64,000 nucleotides of DNA from JAGVSZ01 sp963747775. GTDB taxonomy: Bacteria; Pseudomonadota; Gammaproteobacteria; Burkholderiales; SG8-39. The first letter of the stretch is position 1. Each line of letters starts with the position of its first letter. Position numbers and translations under genes: made by a program. Positions 18,112 through 26,959 of the stretch are shown here, piece after piece. The notes under the pieces are model-generated. The model saw nothing but the letters and a program-made list of their open reading frames with translations, searched no databases and was not told the DNA's origin. The stretch covers positions 310,001-374,000 of the forward strand of contig CAVVGT010000016.1 of assembly GCA_963747775.1 (NCBI GenBank), read 5' to 3'.

Positions 18112-18918
18112 ATGACCAACTCAACCAAAATGCGAACACGCTATCGGAAACCTGCGGCACGTCGGTGGCCCGCCCAACCGCACGGCGAGGAGGGTCCGTA
18201 CTCGTTTCGCGCCACGCGCGAGAGGTTGCGCTATGCGGTCAACGTTTTGCGTTCTCTTTACGGCGTCTCGCCGCGCGAATGTTCGTGTTGTAGCTATAAG
18301 GGCCGATTCAGGGCCTTCGGCGTCCCTCCTCGGTACGACGCGCAATGTACGAACTGTGGGGCTCTTGAAAGACATCGCCTGTTCGTACTAGTCAGCGAGC
18401 AACTGGGGCTATTCTCCCGCCCAAGAGACATTCTGCATTTCGCCCCTGAGCCGCCTCTTCGCTCATATATTCGCCCTCGAGCGCGAACCTATCTCACGGC
18501 CGACATTTCCGGCGTCGGGGTTGACCGCAGCGAGAACATCGAAGCCTTGTCACTCGGCAGTGAGAGTTTCGATGTGGTGGTTTGCTCTCACGTGTTTGAA
18601 CATGTCGACGATAGAAAAGCGTTGCGTGAGACACACCGAGTCCTTCGCCCCGGTGGACTACTGCTTTGCATGGTTCCGATTGTGGAGGGTTGGGAAAACA
18701 CCTACGAGGATTCGCAGATCGTCGCACCTCAACAAAGAACATTGCACTTTGGTCAGTATGATCATCTACGAGTCTACGGACGTGATTTTCGCGATAGGTT
18801 GGAATCGGCGGGTTTTCGTGTGGATCAGTGCACGGCGACGGGCGAGCTTTCCGTCCGGTATGGACTCCTATTTGGGGAGAAAGTCTTCGTCTGCACCAAA
18901 TCCGTGGCTGGACGCTAG
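18112..18918 (+). CDS. SAM methyltransferase with N-terminal Cys4 motif
   Basis: About 268 residues. A zinc-ribbon-like start CSCCSYKGRFRAFGVPPRYD and CTNCGALERHR (about residues 62-90) is followed by ILHFAPEPPLRSYI, FDVVVCSHVFEHVDDRKALR and VLRPGGLLLCMVP. This is a known arrangement in methyltransferases of cell-surface sugar clusters. ATG 18112 is the first in the coding-like stretch but lacks a clear ribosome site, and the open frame continues upstream into IS sequence, so the start is uncertain. Base composition is visibly lower in GC than the EPS core genes, suggesting transfer. Confidence 0.7.
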   Translation: MTNSTKMRTRYRKPAARRWPAQPHGEEGPYSFRATRERLRYAVNVLRSLYGVSPRECSCCSYKGRFRAFGVPPRYDAQCTNCGALERHRLFVLVSEQLGLFSRPRDILHFAPEPPLRSYIRPRARTYLTADISGVGVDRSENIEALSLGSESFDVVVCSHVFEHVDDRKALRETHRVLRPGGLLLCMVPIVEGWENTYEDSQIVAPQQRTLHFGQYDHLRVYGRDFRDRLESAGFRVDQCTATGELSVRYGLLFGEKVFVCTKSVAGR

Positions 18919-18972
18919 ATTGGCGAACGGTAGCCAATCTTCAGTGATTGCTTGACGTCTCTCAGGGGCTAC

Positions 18973-19776
18973 ATGACACGTCAGCCTGTTTCCGAAGATG
19001 CGCAAAAGAACCCAAAGCAGTTTTATGACGCGCGATATCAATCTGGGTACATGCAGGATTTCACCGATGTGTTCGAGGCCTGCCGCGTGTACACGGTAAG
19101 AAGAGTTCTTAAACAACTCAAGGAGAATGGATTTTCCCCGCGAACAATCGTCGACTATGGATGCGGTGAGGGGCGCTATCTTTCGGTACTGAGAGATTAC
19201 TGGCCTCAAATCCCGCTGATCGGGTGCGACATCTCTGATCTAGCGCTCCGTATCGCTGCGGAGCATCACGAGGATGTGCAATTAATATCGATGGGAGACG
19301 AGACTGTCTCCCTTCCGGATGGCTTTGCTGATCTTGTAACTAGCGTCGAAGTCATCGAGCACGTTCAGAGCGCCGAGCGGGCGGCAAGCGAAATGGCACG
19401 ACTCCTTCGGCCTGGGGGCATCTTACTTCTCACGACGCCTTGCGCCAATGCGTATTCCCTCGAGTGGTTCTTCAACAGATTTACTGGTGGTTTGGAACCG
19501 TCCTCAGATGGATACGGGCGGTTTGCCACCGATGAGCCTGGGCATTTGAGGAGGCTAACGGACCGTCATGTGCATAGCTTGTTCGAGGCTAACTCGGTCG
19601 AGATATTCTCAATTCTCCACCGAGCTCACGTGTTTACAACCTTGGTGTGGAAGTTCGAAAAGTTCTTGCGCTTTCTGCCCGCCAAGCTACGGACACAGCT
19701 CGCGCTTTTGGATTGGCATCTATTCAAACATTTCCCGAACGGGGCAACGATGATGGCCTTGGGAAAAAAAGTATAG
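18973..19776 (+). CDS. SAM-dependent methyltransferase (class I)
   Basis: 267 residues from ATG 18973, with CAGGGG five bases upstream (a TTG at 18952 is a weaker option). Motifs: TIVDYGCGEGRYLSVLRDYW (motif I), LIGCDISDLALRIA, FADLVTSVEVIEHVQSAERA and MARLLRPGGILLLTTPCANA. Similar to Methyltransf_11/23 enzymes in O-antigen clusters; the target is probably a glycan or glycolipid. It follows the preceding methyltransferase after 54 bases and may share its transcript. Confidence 0.75.
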   Translation: MTRQPVSEDAQKNPKQFYDARYQSGYMQDFTDVFEACRVYTVRRVLKQLKENGFSPRTIVDYGCGEGRYLSVLRDYWPQIPLIGCDISDLALRIAAEHHEDVQLISMGDETVSLPDGFADLVTSVEVIEHVQSAERAASEMARLLRPGGILLLTTPCANAYSLEWFFNRFTGGLEPSSDGYGRFATDEPGHLRRLTDRHVHSLFEANSVEIFSILHRAHVFTTLVWKFEKFLRFLPAKLRTQLALLDWHLFKHFPNGATMMALGKKV

Positions 19777-19844
19777 AGCGGGGGTGTGAGGAACAGCCCG
19801 ACGAGTGTACTGATCGCTCGGCATCGCGTCGTCGGTTTCCGTCT

Positions 19845-20078
19845 CCTCTGCCGGTTCGGTCTGAGCATAGACCAGAGCTGCAATCCAACGGCATGGCGGA
19901 AGCGTTGTGAACACGTTCAAGCGCGACTACGCGTCGCTAAGCCCGACGCCGGATGCGCGCCCGATCCTGACAAGCTTGCCGCGCTGGATCGAGCACTACA
20001 ATGAGCATCATCCGCACTCCGCGCTCAAGATGCGCTCGGCTCGAATGTTCCGACGCGAGCAGGCCTTGGTGGAGTGAG
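19845..20078 (+). pseudogene. IS3-family OrfB, C-terminal remnant
   Basis: ELQSNGMAEA (the region of the last catalytic Glu) then, after a lost base near 19906, VNTFKRDYASLSPTPDARPI, PRWIEHYNEHHPHSALKMRS and a stop at 20076-20078. This is the end of a DDE transposase of the IS3 group. The last 23 bases belong to the 176-bp direct repeat. Confidence 0.75.
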
Positions 20079-20231
20079 AGTCCGTGTCTGGAGATGTAGG
20101 GGCAACATCACTTTGCAGGTCTCGCCAAACACGCAAACACGGAGTTTGCTCGATTGAGCTATCAGCGATACATCGAAAACACTCCCACTGGATGCGTTCG
20201 AAGGACTATGACGACATCTTGGCGTTCGTTG
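20056..20231 (+). repeat. 176-bp direct repeat, copy 1
   Basis: Matches 22102-22277 at 175 of 176 positions, the only difference being A or G in GATGTRGGGGC. It starts within the last codons of an IS3 OrfB remnant and continues through the presumed IS right end into 120 or so bases of unidentified sequence. Confidence 0.9.
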
Positions 20232-20240
20232 GCGGCGCGG

Positions 20241-21923
20241 CTAATGGATCCCACCCACTGTTCTATCGAGTTGCGCAAGGTATATTGCGCGGTGCCAGAC
20301 TGGTAGTAAGTACTGTGCGTAACGGGGGATCAATATAGATCTCACTAGACGGGGAACTAACCACGAGACCCAGTGCTTAGACCACAAGCCATCGCCGCCA
20401 TTTAAAAGATAGGCCGCGGTCCGGTAGCTCAGATTGACTAATGCTAGGCGCTGGAACTTCGCCGGCTCGGCTTCCTTGTTCTCGAAAGGAACAGTTGCGA
20501 AATCAGGATAAAAGGATTGGATTGTCTTGGTGTGGAAGGTGTGGTCGAGAAAGTAAGACGGCGGCAACGACGCTAATAGGTCATAGACGCCTTTTTCAAG
20601 GTACGGTGCGAACACTACGCTGGTCCCGCTAAGGAGGCACCACGGGCTCAGTGCAATTTCGCGACGGGTGCGGTTCCAGAAGATGAACTGGCTAAACGGG
20701 TTCGGCGACGAAACATGTCTCTCAATTTCGCTTACCACCCGCTCAAGCGCGAGCTCGCGCGGCCACCGGCGATACAACGCGGCCGGAAGCAAACTTGGAA
20801 GATAGCCTTCTTTGCCTAAGAGATCGTTTGCCAGATCAACAAAATTGCCTCTTTCCACCATGCGGAGTCGCGTCTCGGAGAGAAACAAGCCCGCCGACAG
20901 GACATCACCACCTATGCCGTCGAAAACGCAGTCGAACGATCGCGCTGCAAGATAGTTTCGCAACGGCATCAGCCAACCGTGCTCATCGGCACATAAGTTC
21001 GTTAATACGTTCTTTTCCAACTCCGCCTTAAGCAGGTCGTCCGGCGGCTCTACTATTTCATGAGGGGTACCAACGACACGGGCTAACTGCGCGGCGATCA
21101 CGGCGTCTTCATTGGGCCGCGGTGGGGGATGCATCGCTGTCACACAGAACATCGGAACTTTGCCCCGGCGCGCGAGGGCGAGGAGAATATGCCGCGAGTC
21201 GCGCCCTCCCGAAAGCAAGACTGCAACCTGCGATGACTTTTTCAGGTCGAACCGCTCAATCGCTGCCTGAAACGACTCCCCATACAGCTGCATCGCGTGA
21301 GCGCGAGATGGACAGACGGCGGCGGGCTCAATTTGAGGACGCGCTGAAAGGAGCGATAACGTCCCATCCTTCCAGATAAGGGTGCACCCCGGGGGCGTTG
21401 AGCGAATGTCTCGAAGTGGCGTATCGTCACTAAGGTAATATCCCAGCCTTAGAAACACTGAAACAGCCGCATCGTCGATGACGTTAAGTGAGAAACGTCG
21501 GATCAGCTCGCCGAGGTCCGTCGATATTCCAAATCCTTCACTGCTCGCGTGATAGTAGACTGGGTAGAAGCCATAACGGTCGTTGGCGAAGTTCACTTGC
21601 CCATTTCGGTACTGCCACTCAGCCCAAATTCCGTCACGTTCGGATACCTCTCCAGGTAGTCGGTACCCAAGAGAAACTTCGGTATCTCCGACGAATTCAG
21701 TGCTCGATTGCCCTCGTTCCAGTAATAGAAGGCGGTGACCGGCGGGCAGCTGCACAGGGGTTTGATCCCATCTGTCTGCGGAGAAAGCGACGCGCGTGCT
21801 CATTCGATGACGCAGAAACCTCGCCGTGATTTGTTCATCGGACTGCCTGTCGTTAATGCGTGCCGACCAAAATCGTGGCGGTGTCCCGTTCTTAGTTGAA
21901 GCTTCGGACGGCGGGCGGTTCAC
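20241..21923 (-). CDS. Asparagine synthase-like protein, possibly 5'-truncated
   Basis: 560 residues from GTG 21923, or 520 from ATG 21803. The N-terminal half has a reduced glutaminase fold (YRNGQVNFANDRYGFYPVYY; LRDIRSTPPGCTLIW) without Cys2. The ATP-pyrophosphatase half has VAVLLSGGRDSRHILLALAR, a variant PPi loop with Arg in place of Val, and VFDGIGGDVLSAGLF. This resembles asparagine-synthase homologues used in polysaccharide or natural-product amidation. The gene sits exactly between two copies of a 176-bp direct repeat, and IS3 sequence begins about 30 bases beyond its 5' end, so the native start may be lost. GC content is visibly low. Confidence 0.7.
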   Translation of the reverse strand: MNRPPSEASTKNGTPPRFWSARINDRQSDEQITARFLRHRMSTRVAFSADRWDQTPVQLPAGHRLLLLERGQSSTEFVGDTEVSLGYRLPGEVSERDGIWAEWQYRNGQVNFANDRYGFYPVYYHASSEGFGISTDLGELIRRFSLNVIDDAAVSVFLRLGYYLSDDTPLRDIRSTPPGCTLIWKDGTLSLLSARPQIEPAAVCPSRAHAMQLYGESFQAAIERFDLKKSSQVAVLLSGGRDSRHILLALARRGKVPMFCVTAMHPPPRPNEDAVIAAQLARVVGTPHEIVEPPDDLLKAELEKNVLTNLCADEHGWLMPLRNYLAARSFDCVFDGIGGDVLSAGLFLSETRLRMVERGNFVDLANDLLGKEGYLPSLLPAALYRRWPRELALERVVSEIERHVSSPNPFSQFIFWNRTRREIALSPWCLLSGTSVVFAPYLEKGVYDLLASLPPSYFLDHTFHTKTIQSFYPDFATVPFENKEAEPAKFQRLALVNLSYRTAAYLLNGGDGLWSKHWVSWLVPRLVRSILIPRYAQYLLPVWHRAIYLAQLDRTVGGIH

Positions 21924-21944
21924 AGGCTAAGCAGCACGAGCCTT

Positions 21945-22140
21945 CACGTCAATAGAGCTGGCCCTGAAAAACTGGACAGTGCGATAGGTGATAGAACTGC
22001 TCCAGCTGTTTTTGATAGGAGCAGAGGTAGTGGAACGACCCCGCAGGAACCACTCAGCGGCCTTCAAAGCCAAAGTGGCGTTGGCGGCGATTCGAGGCGA
22101 TCGAGCAGGCCTTGGTGGAGTGAGAGTCCGTGTCTGGAGA
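21945..22140 (+). mobile_element. Internally deleted IS3-family element
   Basis: From GTG 22031 the frame reads ERPRRNHSAAFKAKVALAAI, the start of IS3 OrfA, then changes after about 22100 to the last bases of OrfB (the same GCAGGCCTTGGTGGAGTGA as at 20061-20078). Thus orfA start and orfB end are joined with the middle deleted. The left end is probably just before 21960. Confidence 0.65.
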
Positions 22141-22277
22141 TGTGGGGGCAACATCACTTTGCAGGTCTCGCCAAACACGCAAACACGGAGTTTGCTCGAT
22201 TGAGCTATCAGCGATACATCGAAAACACTCCCACTGGATGCGTTCGAAGGACTATGACGACATCTTGGCGTTCGTTG
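22102..22277 (+). repeat. 176-bp direct repeat, copy 2
   Basis: Second copy of 20056-20231 with one mismatch. It begins in the OrfB tail of the deleted IS3 element and ends exactly where a terminator-like hairpin begins. Confidence 0.9.
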
Positions 22278-22301
22278 CCGGTCGCGCGTGACCGGGTTTT
22301 T
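22278..22301 (+). terminator. Putative rho-independent terminator
   Basis: CCGGTC, six-base loop, GACCGG, then G and five T. It directly follows the direct repeat. No clear gene ends just upstream on this strand, so its role is uncertain. Confidence 0.45.
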
Positions 22302-22677
22302 CTAGACGCTTGTGTGGCGTTCGGTGCAAGCTGGGAGAAGCTCTTTTTTCATGGAGCTGGTCTTGTTCATAGAAGTAGGCGGTCGCGCTCAATCGGGAGG
22401 CCGACGGGACCCCACTTATCGAAGTCGCAGCGCGTGGCATGGGCAAGGAGCCGGGGCCGGCCGAATTTGGAGAGCCTCAAGCCTGTCGGCTCAAAGCCGC
22501 GCTGATTGAACGCGAAACCGTGCCAGGACAGCGGGTAGTGGTGTCGACGCCATTGCGAAACGTGGGCGCGTCCTCAAATGCGTCGTCGCAAGCATCGCTA
22601 GGCACGTTCGTCGCCTTACTACCGCGACTTGATCGCCATTTCGCAGGACATGTCCTCGGGGAATTCGGGACGGACCA
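22302..22677. other. Unassigned stretch upstream of the DUF707 gene
   Basis: About 375 bases with short open frames only. No recognisable protein, RNA or IS end. The promoter of the following gene is probably here. Confidence 0.4.
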
Positions 22678-23373
22678 ATGACCATGTTACTTAAGCGGCC
22701 CAATCGTTCGCCGCGGAAGTACTTGGTCTACACGTCCGCAGGAGATAAGGCCAGCCTCCACAAATGGTTAGGAGAGCCTCGCCAGTTCGATATCTGGATT
22801 ACATACTACGGAGTCAAGCCTGGACGATACTGGGACGATGCCGACTACTACAACGCCAGAACGGGTTCCAAGTTTCAGAACCTTCACGACGTCTACGGGA
22901 GATGGAACAGTCTAGTCACGCAGTATGACGCTGTAATGGTCATGGATGACGATGTATTCATCGATAGCCAAGCGATTGATTCGCTTTTCCTCATGCGGGA
23001 GAGGTTCGACTATTGGCTGCTTCAACCAGCCTTTAGCCCATGGGGAAAGATAAGTCACAAGATTACTCAAGCACGAAGACATTGCACGCGCCGGGAGACA
23101 AACTTTGTAGAGATGACTTGTCCATTGTTTCGACGGGACATCCTTGATCGTTTCATGGCGGTGTATGACCCTGTGCTGGTTGGGTGGGGCATAGACTGGT
23201 GGTTCTTGCATGTGATCGGCCCGGATCTACGGGGGCGCGTCGCGATTATCGACGCCGTCCCCTGCAAAAACCCGCGCGATCGAGCGAAAGGCGGAAGAGA
23301 GATCGACAGGCTACAGAGTACGAGCGAGCGGCAAAGGACCTGGGACCGACTGAGAGCTCAACTACCGCGTTGA
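22678..23373 (+). CDS. DUF707-family putative glycosyltransferase
   Basis: 231 residues from ATG 22678, preceded by GGGACGG. The protein shows the DUF707 pattern: RKYLVYTSAGDKASLHKWLG, FDIWITYYGVKPGRYWDDAD, KFQNLHDVYG, YDAVMVMDDDVFIDSQAIDS (an acidic DDD metal-binding-like motif), FVEMTCPLFRRDILDRFMAV and GWGIDWWFLHVIG. The family has a GT-A-like core and is found in plants and in bacterial surface-glycan clusters. It is lower in GC than the EPS core. Substrate unknown. Confidence 0.8.
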   Translation: MTMLLKRPNRSPRKYLVYTSAGDKASLHKWLGEPRQFDIWITYYGVKPGRYWDDADYYNARTGSKFQNLHDVYGRWNSLVTQYDAVMVMDDDVFIDSQAIDSLFLMRERFDYWLLQPAFSPWGKISHKITQARRHCTRRETNFVEMTCPLFRRDILDRFMAVYDPVLVGWGIDWWFLHVIGPDLRGRVAIIDAVPCKNPRDRAKGGREIDRLQSTSERQRTWDRLRAQLPR

Positions 23374-23545
23374 GAGCGATGTAAGAAACCAAATTGAGTA
23401 CATTCGTTTTCGAAGGCAGTTTTTCTCTGCTTTGCTTGGGGTACTCTGGGGGGGGGCTGAAGCAGCTGTCGTTGGGCTGATTAACTCGGCGCGAAGAGTC
23501 TGGTGGCACATTCAACCGAACCGAAGGCATTGATTGTCGACGTGA

Positions 23546-24373
23546 TCACTGAGCTAGATTCAGATCGCCCTCACCGGCCAAAGGCCTTCGCCTGCTGAAC
23601 ACATCGTCATAGTGTTCATGCGCTCCCTCCCCGAATTCAGGCTCGAATCCTTCGTCGAACATGAGCTTGTACAGCTCGCGGGGGGTATGCCCATACTTGT
23701 TCATTAGCTTGGCGTCGATCTCGGCTACGACTGAGTGGATCTGAGCAGCGATCGGGCTGCGCAGGAGCGCTCTAAGCACGTGAAGCTCGAAACCCTCGAC
23801 GTCGATTTTGATATGCACTGAACGGCGCCCTATTAGGTCGAGCAGGAGCGGAAAGGTCGCTGGGTCGACAACCGGGACGCGAACCGAGGTTGCGTGCTCC
23901 GCTGCCCCCCCCAGCAATAGACGACTTGCCCCCGAATGGCCGCTTACAAGATCTAGTAGTAGAACGTCGTTCTGCTCACCAAACGCGAGGTTCATCGGTA
24001 CGATGTTCGGCGCCTTGTTGAGCTGAATGTTCTGCAAGAGGATAGGAAAAATCTTCGGGTTTGGCTCAAATGCCAGCACCACTCCGGCCATCAGCTGTGC
24101 GGATGCCAGAAGACTAAATAATCCTTGGTTGGCGCCAATGTCCAAGAAGACACTATTGCTAGGAAGCGAACGGATATGGCGCGGAATCACGTCGGAGTAG
24201 TAGCCCAAGATACACGCCTCGTTTGTCCAGTCACCGGGGATCACGCACAGTTGGACCCCATACTTCGACCGTACGTGGCGCATCAAGGGCAGAACAGCAC
24301 GTAGCAGGCGGCCCTTCCCTCGGAAATGAGGGCGGGGGATGATGGCTTCTATAGTTCGTCGCAGGATGCACAC
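23546..24373 (-). CDS. FkbM-family methyltransferase
   Basis: 275 residues from GTG 24373; the start is uncertain because no ribosome site is visible. FkbM motifs: SNSVFLDIGANQGLFSLLAS (SAM motif I, about residue 75), AGVVLAFEPNPKIFPILLQN, NIVPMNLAFGEQN and VHIKIDVEGFELHVLRAL. FkbM enzymes methylate hydroxyls of sugars or polyketides, and in EPS loci probably a sugar. It is convergent with the DUF707 gene, with a 172-base gap that contains a run of nine G near 23448. Confidence 0.8.
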   Translation of the reverse strand: MCILRRTIEAIIPRPHFRGKGRLLRAVLPLMRHVRSKYGVQLCVIPGDWTNEACILGYYSDVIPRHIRSLPSNSVFLDIGANQGLFSLLASAQLMAGVVLAFEPNPKIFPILLQNIQLNKAPNIVPMNLAFGEQNDVLLLDLVSGHSGASRLLLGGAAEHATSVRVPVVDPATFPLLLDLIGRRSVHIKIDVEGFELHVLRALLRSPIAAQIHSVVAEIDAKLMNKYGHTPRELYKLMFDEGFEPEFGEGAHEHYDDVFSRRRPLAGEGDLNLAQ

Positions 24374-24534
24374 GATTGCTGTCTGCGGGCACAGGAGGGT
24401 CGCATCGGCGCTAATCTATTACGCTGGTATGAGACGTAGACCGTCCGGTCGATTCCAATACCTAGAGCTATCAATGTTGCATAGAGGGTCATTGCGCGCG
24501 GACGGGGCATCATTTAAAAACTTGATTACCAATG
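24374..24534. other. Short region upstream of the FkbM gene
   Basis: 160 bases of AT-richer sequence with no recognisable gene. It probably contains the FkbM promoter, but no confident -35/-10 pair is visible. Confidence 0.35.
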
Positions 24535-24716
24535 AACCTCAGCCAGCTTTACGAGCCGGTAGGGCATCGGGGGCGTGGTGGCGGCTGCCGCTCAAGCCGC
24601 TCGAGCATCGCCGAGAGGTCGAAGCATTGGTTGAACCGTCAGCAGAACTCGGCGAGGTATCGGGGCAAGTGCTTGGCCCGGATCGCGTGGTAGGTGTGGG
24701 CTTCCCCCGATTTTCC
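24535..24716 (-). pseudogene. IS1595 (ISXO2-like) transposase, C-terminal remnant
   Basis: Minus-strand reading gives GKSGEAHTYHAIRAKHLPRY, LAEFC, a TGA stop, then RFNQCFDLSAMLERL. This corresponds to the C-terminus of ISXO2-type transposases. It has a stop and a later frameshift, so it is inactive. Confidence 0.65.
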
Positions 24717-24727
24717 GGACGGTTTGC

Positions 24728-24822
24728 TTAGCTTGCGAAGCATAGTTCGAACTCCATGGGGCTGATGTTGCCAATGCTCGAATGCCGCCGGCGCGGGTTG
24801 TACAAGTCGACAACAGAACGCC
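24728..24822 (-). pseudogene. IS3-family OrfB, C-terminal fragment
   Basis: VVDLYNPRRRHSSIGNISPM then EFELCFAS and a TAA stop at 24728-24730. This is the standard end of IS3-group OrfB (YNxxRRHSSIGxxSPxEFE). Only the last 30 or so codons remain, and it abuts the ISXO2-like fragment. Confidence 0.75.
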
Positions 24823-25020
24823 CATGTTACCGAGCAGCGTGTAGTCCGCTACGCGCCCTTCCTCAGCCAGAGCAGTGCAGGCTCTTGTGCGCTTGCTTAG
24901 CGATTCGACCGCATACTACTGAGCCATCAGTGATGTAAGAAAAAAAGGGCCAAGACCCGATCTCTTGTTTCTTTTGCGATGGACTCACGTTGAGCGGACT
25001 CTACCTCGCAGCCGTACTAT

Positions 25021-25924
25021 TCAGCGGGAGCATCTCACCGCGGCACCGATTCTAATGTCAAGCCTGCACTTGAGATACCGCACGAAACCATTGAGCTCAC
25101 GCCCAATCCCTAATACGTTGAACTTTCGGACGTCATGCCAAAGCGCAGCTGCCCAGCCGCGCAAGAAAGCGCTCCGCATCTGCGCATCAAGGAGTCCCTT
25201 AGCATAATAGGCGCCGCGTCCGATGTCGTATCCGATGTAAAGACTGCGAACTTGGCTGCGCGTCCGGCGGCCATGATCGTGAGACACTACTGGGCGAGGA
25301 TCGTAGGCACCTCGATGACCCGAGAAAGATGCTCGAGCGAGCGCTTCACAATCCTCCGCTGATACAAGACGCGCGCCGGCCCCAAAGAGGGGGTCGAATC
25401 CGCCGATCTCCTCAAGCACCGACCTCCTGAACGCAAAGTTCGCACCGTGGATCAGGCCGGGCTTAACGAAGCTTTTTGGGGCAATCTCTACTCGGTGGTC
25501 CAATTTCTGGATAGTGATCGGGTAGTCGCGCGGGTCGTGAAGCAGCACACGGCCTCCTAGGAACGCGATATCCGTTTTGTCGAAGCAGACGCATATGGCG
25601 TGAAGCCAGTCGCGGGCCGGATAACAGTCATCATCGGTGAAGGCGACAAACTCCCCACGCGCGGCACGCCATCCCGCGTTGCGGGCGTTTGCGAGCCCAG
25701 GTCTTGCTTCGTGGATGATCTTAAGGCCGAATCGATTCTCCGAATCGAAATTCCTGAGGACAGTGGCAGTGCCGTCGGTCGATCCATTGTCAACAACGAT
25801 AAGCTCCCAAGCGAATGGCACCGCAAGTTCCACGCATCGCCTCCAACGCTCGGCATAACTTGTCAGCACGGTTACGTGTACATATCACGGCTGAAATCCG
25901 AACCGACGCCCCGGGATCAACCAT
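25021..25924 (-). pseudogene. GT2 family glycosyltransferase, frameshifted near N-terminus
   Basis: An ATG at 25924 starts MVDPGASVRISAVICTRNRA DKLCRALEAM, the classic GT2 start. Near 25830 the frame changes to FAWELIVVDNGSTDGTATVL, GLANARNAGWRAARGEFVAF and TDDDCYPARDWL (DxD-type metal site), with HGANFAFRRSVLEEIGGFDP further on. The C-terminus is complete at 25021. A single base shift separates it from an intact inverting GT-A enzyme of about 300 residues. It could also be a sequencing error. Confidence 0.75.
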
Positions 25925-26056
25925 GGGCGGCTTCCTTTGGGATTGTGTTAGCGGCGCTTGTCAAGGAAGATACTCTCCGCTGGACCGCGTCGAATTTGTC
26001 AGGAATCAAATGGCCGATTTTCTTTCGTAGCCTGACGTGGCGATTCTAGCCGCGCG

Positions 26057-26959
26057 ATGAATCGTATGGAAAGCGACCTCATATATGACGTCGGAATGAA
26101 CAACGGAGATGACACCGCGTACTACCTTCATAAAGGGTATCGCGTCGTCGCCATCGAGGCACACCCGGTACAAGCAAGAAAGGCGGCAGAACGTTTCGAG
26201 AACGACGTCGCGGAGGGACGCCTGACAATCCTGAACATCGCGGTCTCGGAGGAAGAGGCTGAACTCCCATTCTGGGTTTGTGAGTCCGTTTCCGAATGGA
26301 GCTCCTTCGACCGAAAAATCGCCTCCAGACAAGGAGCGCCGCATCGTCGGATCACGGTGCACGGCAAGCGGTTTTCGGACATCCTGAAGATGCATGGGGT
26401 GCCCTATTACCTGAAAGTCGACATTGAAGGTAGCGATCTCCTCTGCGTGCGCGCCCTCTCTGCGCACGACTTGCCCGCAATATCTTTCGATTGAAATGAG
26501 TGCGCAAGTCATCGCGATCTACCTCTCTTTCGCGAACTGGGGTTTAGGGACTTCAAATGCATTAGCCAGTACTGCTATTTGCCTGTCCAGAGTCCGCCGT
26601 CACATGCAGAAGAGATGTTTGGAAGGCATTACCTACGGTCGACCAGTCGTGCTTTCTTCTGGCGTGTTTATCGTCGACTGGGCGGGCGAAGAGCGCTCGA
26701 TCGCAAGCTCGCACCGCTGCGGTCCCGGGACGGTTGGGAGTTCCCTCGCGGCAGCTCCGGTCCGTTCGGGGAAGACACTCTCGGCGAATGGCTGACGTTC
26801 GAAAATTTCAGGGCGTCACTCGAAACTGTTCACAGGCAGTTCGAGAATCGCGTCGTCAGTCCGTTTTGGGGACACGAGTCCTTTTCGTTCTGGGCGGACA
26901 TTCACATGCGCAGCCATGCGAACCCATGCAGACCGTTGGGCAAACCGAGATTGACGTAG
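26057..26959 (+). pseudogene. FkbM-family methyltransferase, frameshifted
   Basis: From ATG 26057: DLIYDVGMNNGDDTAYYLHK (SAM motif I), GYRVVAIEAHPVQARKA and YYLKVDIEGSDLLCVRALSA, then a TGA at 26492. One frame over, the protein continues NECASHRDLPLFRELGFRDF KCISQYCYLP to a stop at 26957-26959. This is a longer FkbM subtype. The frame change is near 26488. The stop is immediately followed by the ATG of the next methyltransferase, so the two were once an operon. Confidence 0.75.

Noticed and set aside
20056..22277. CRISPR-like or attachment-site explanation for the 176-bp repeat
   Set aside because: Only two copies, too long for CRISPR repeats, no tRNA or integrase nearby; the content is an IS3 tail plus flank.
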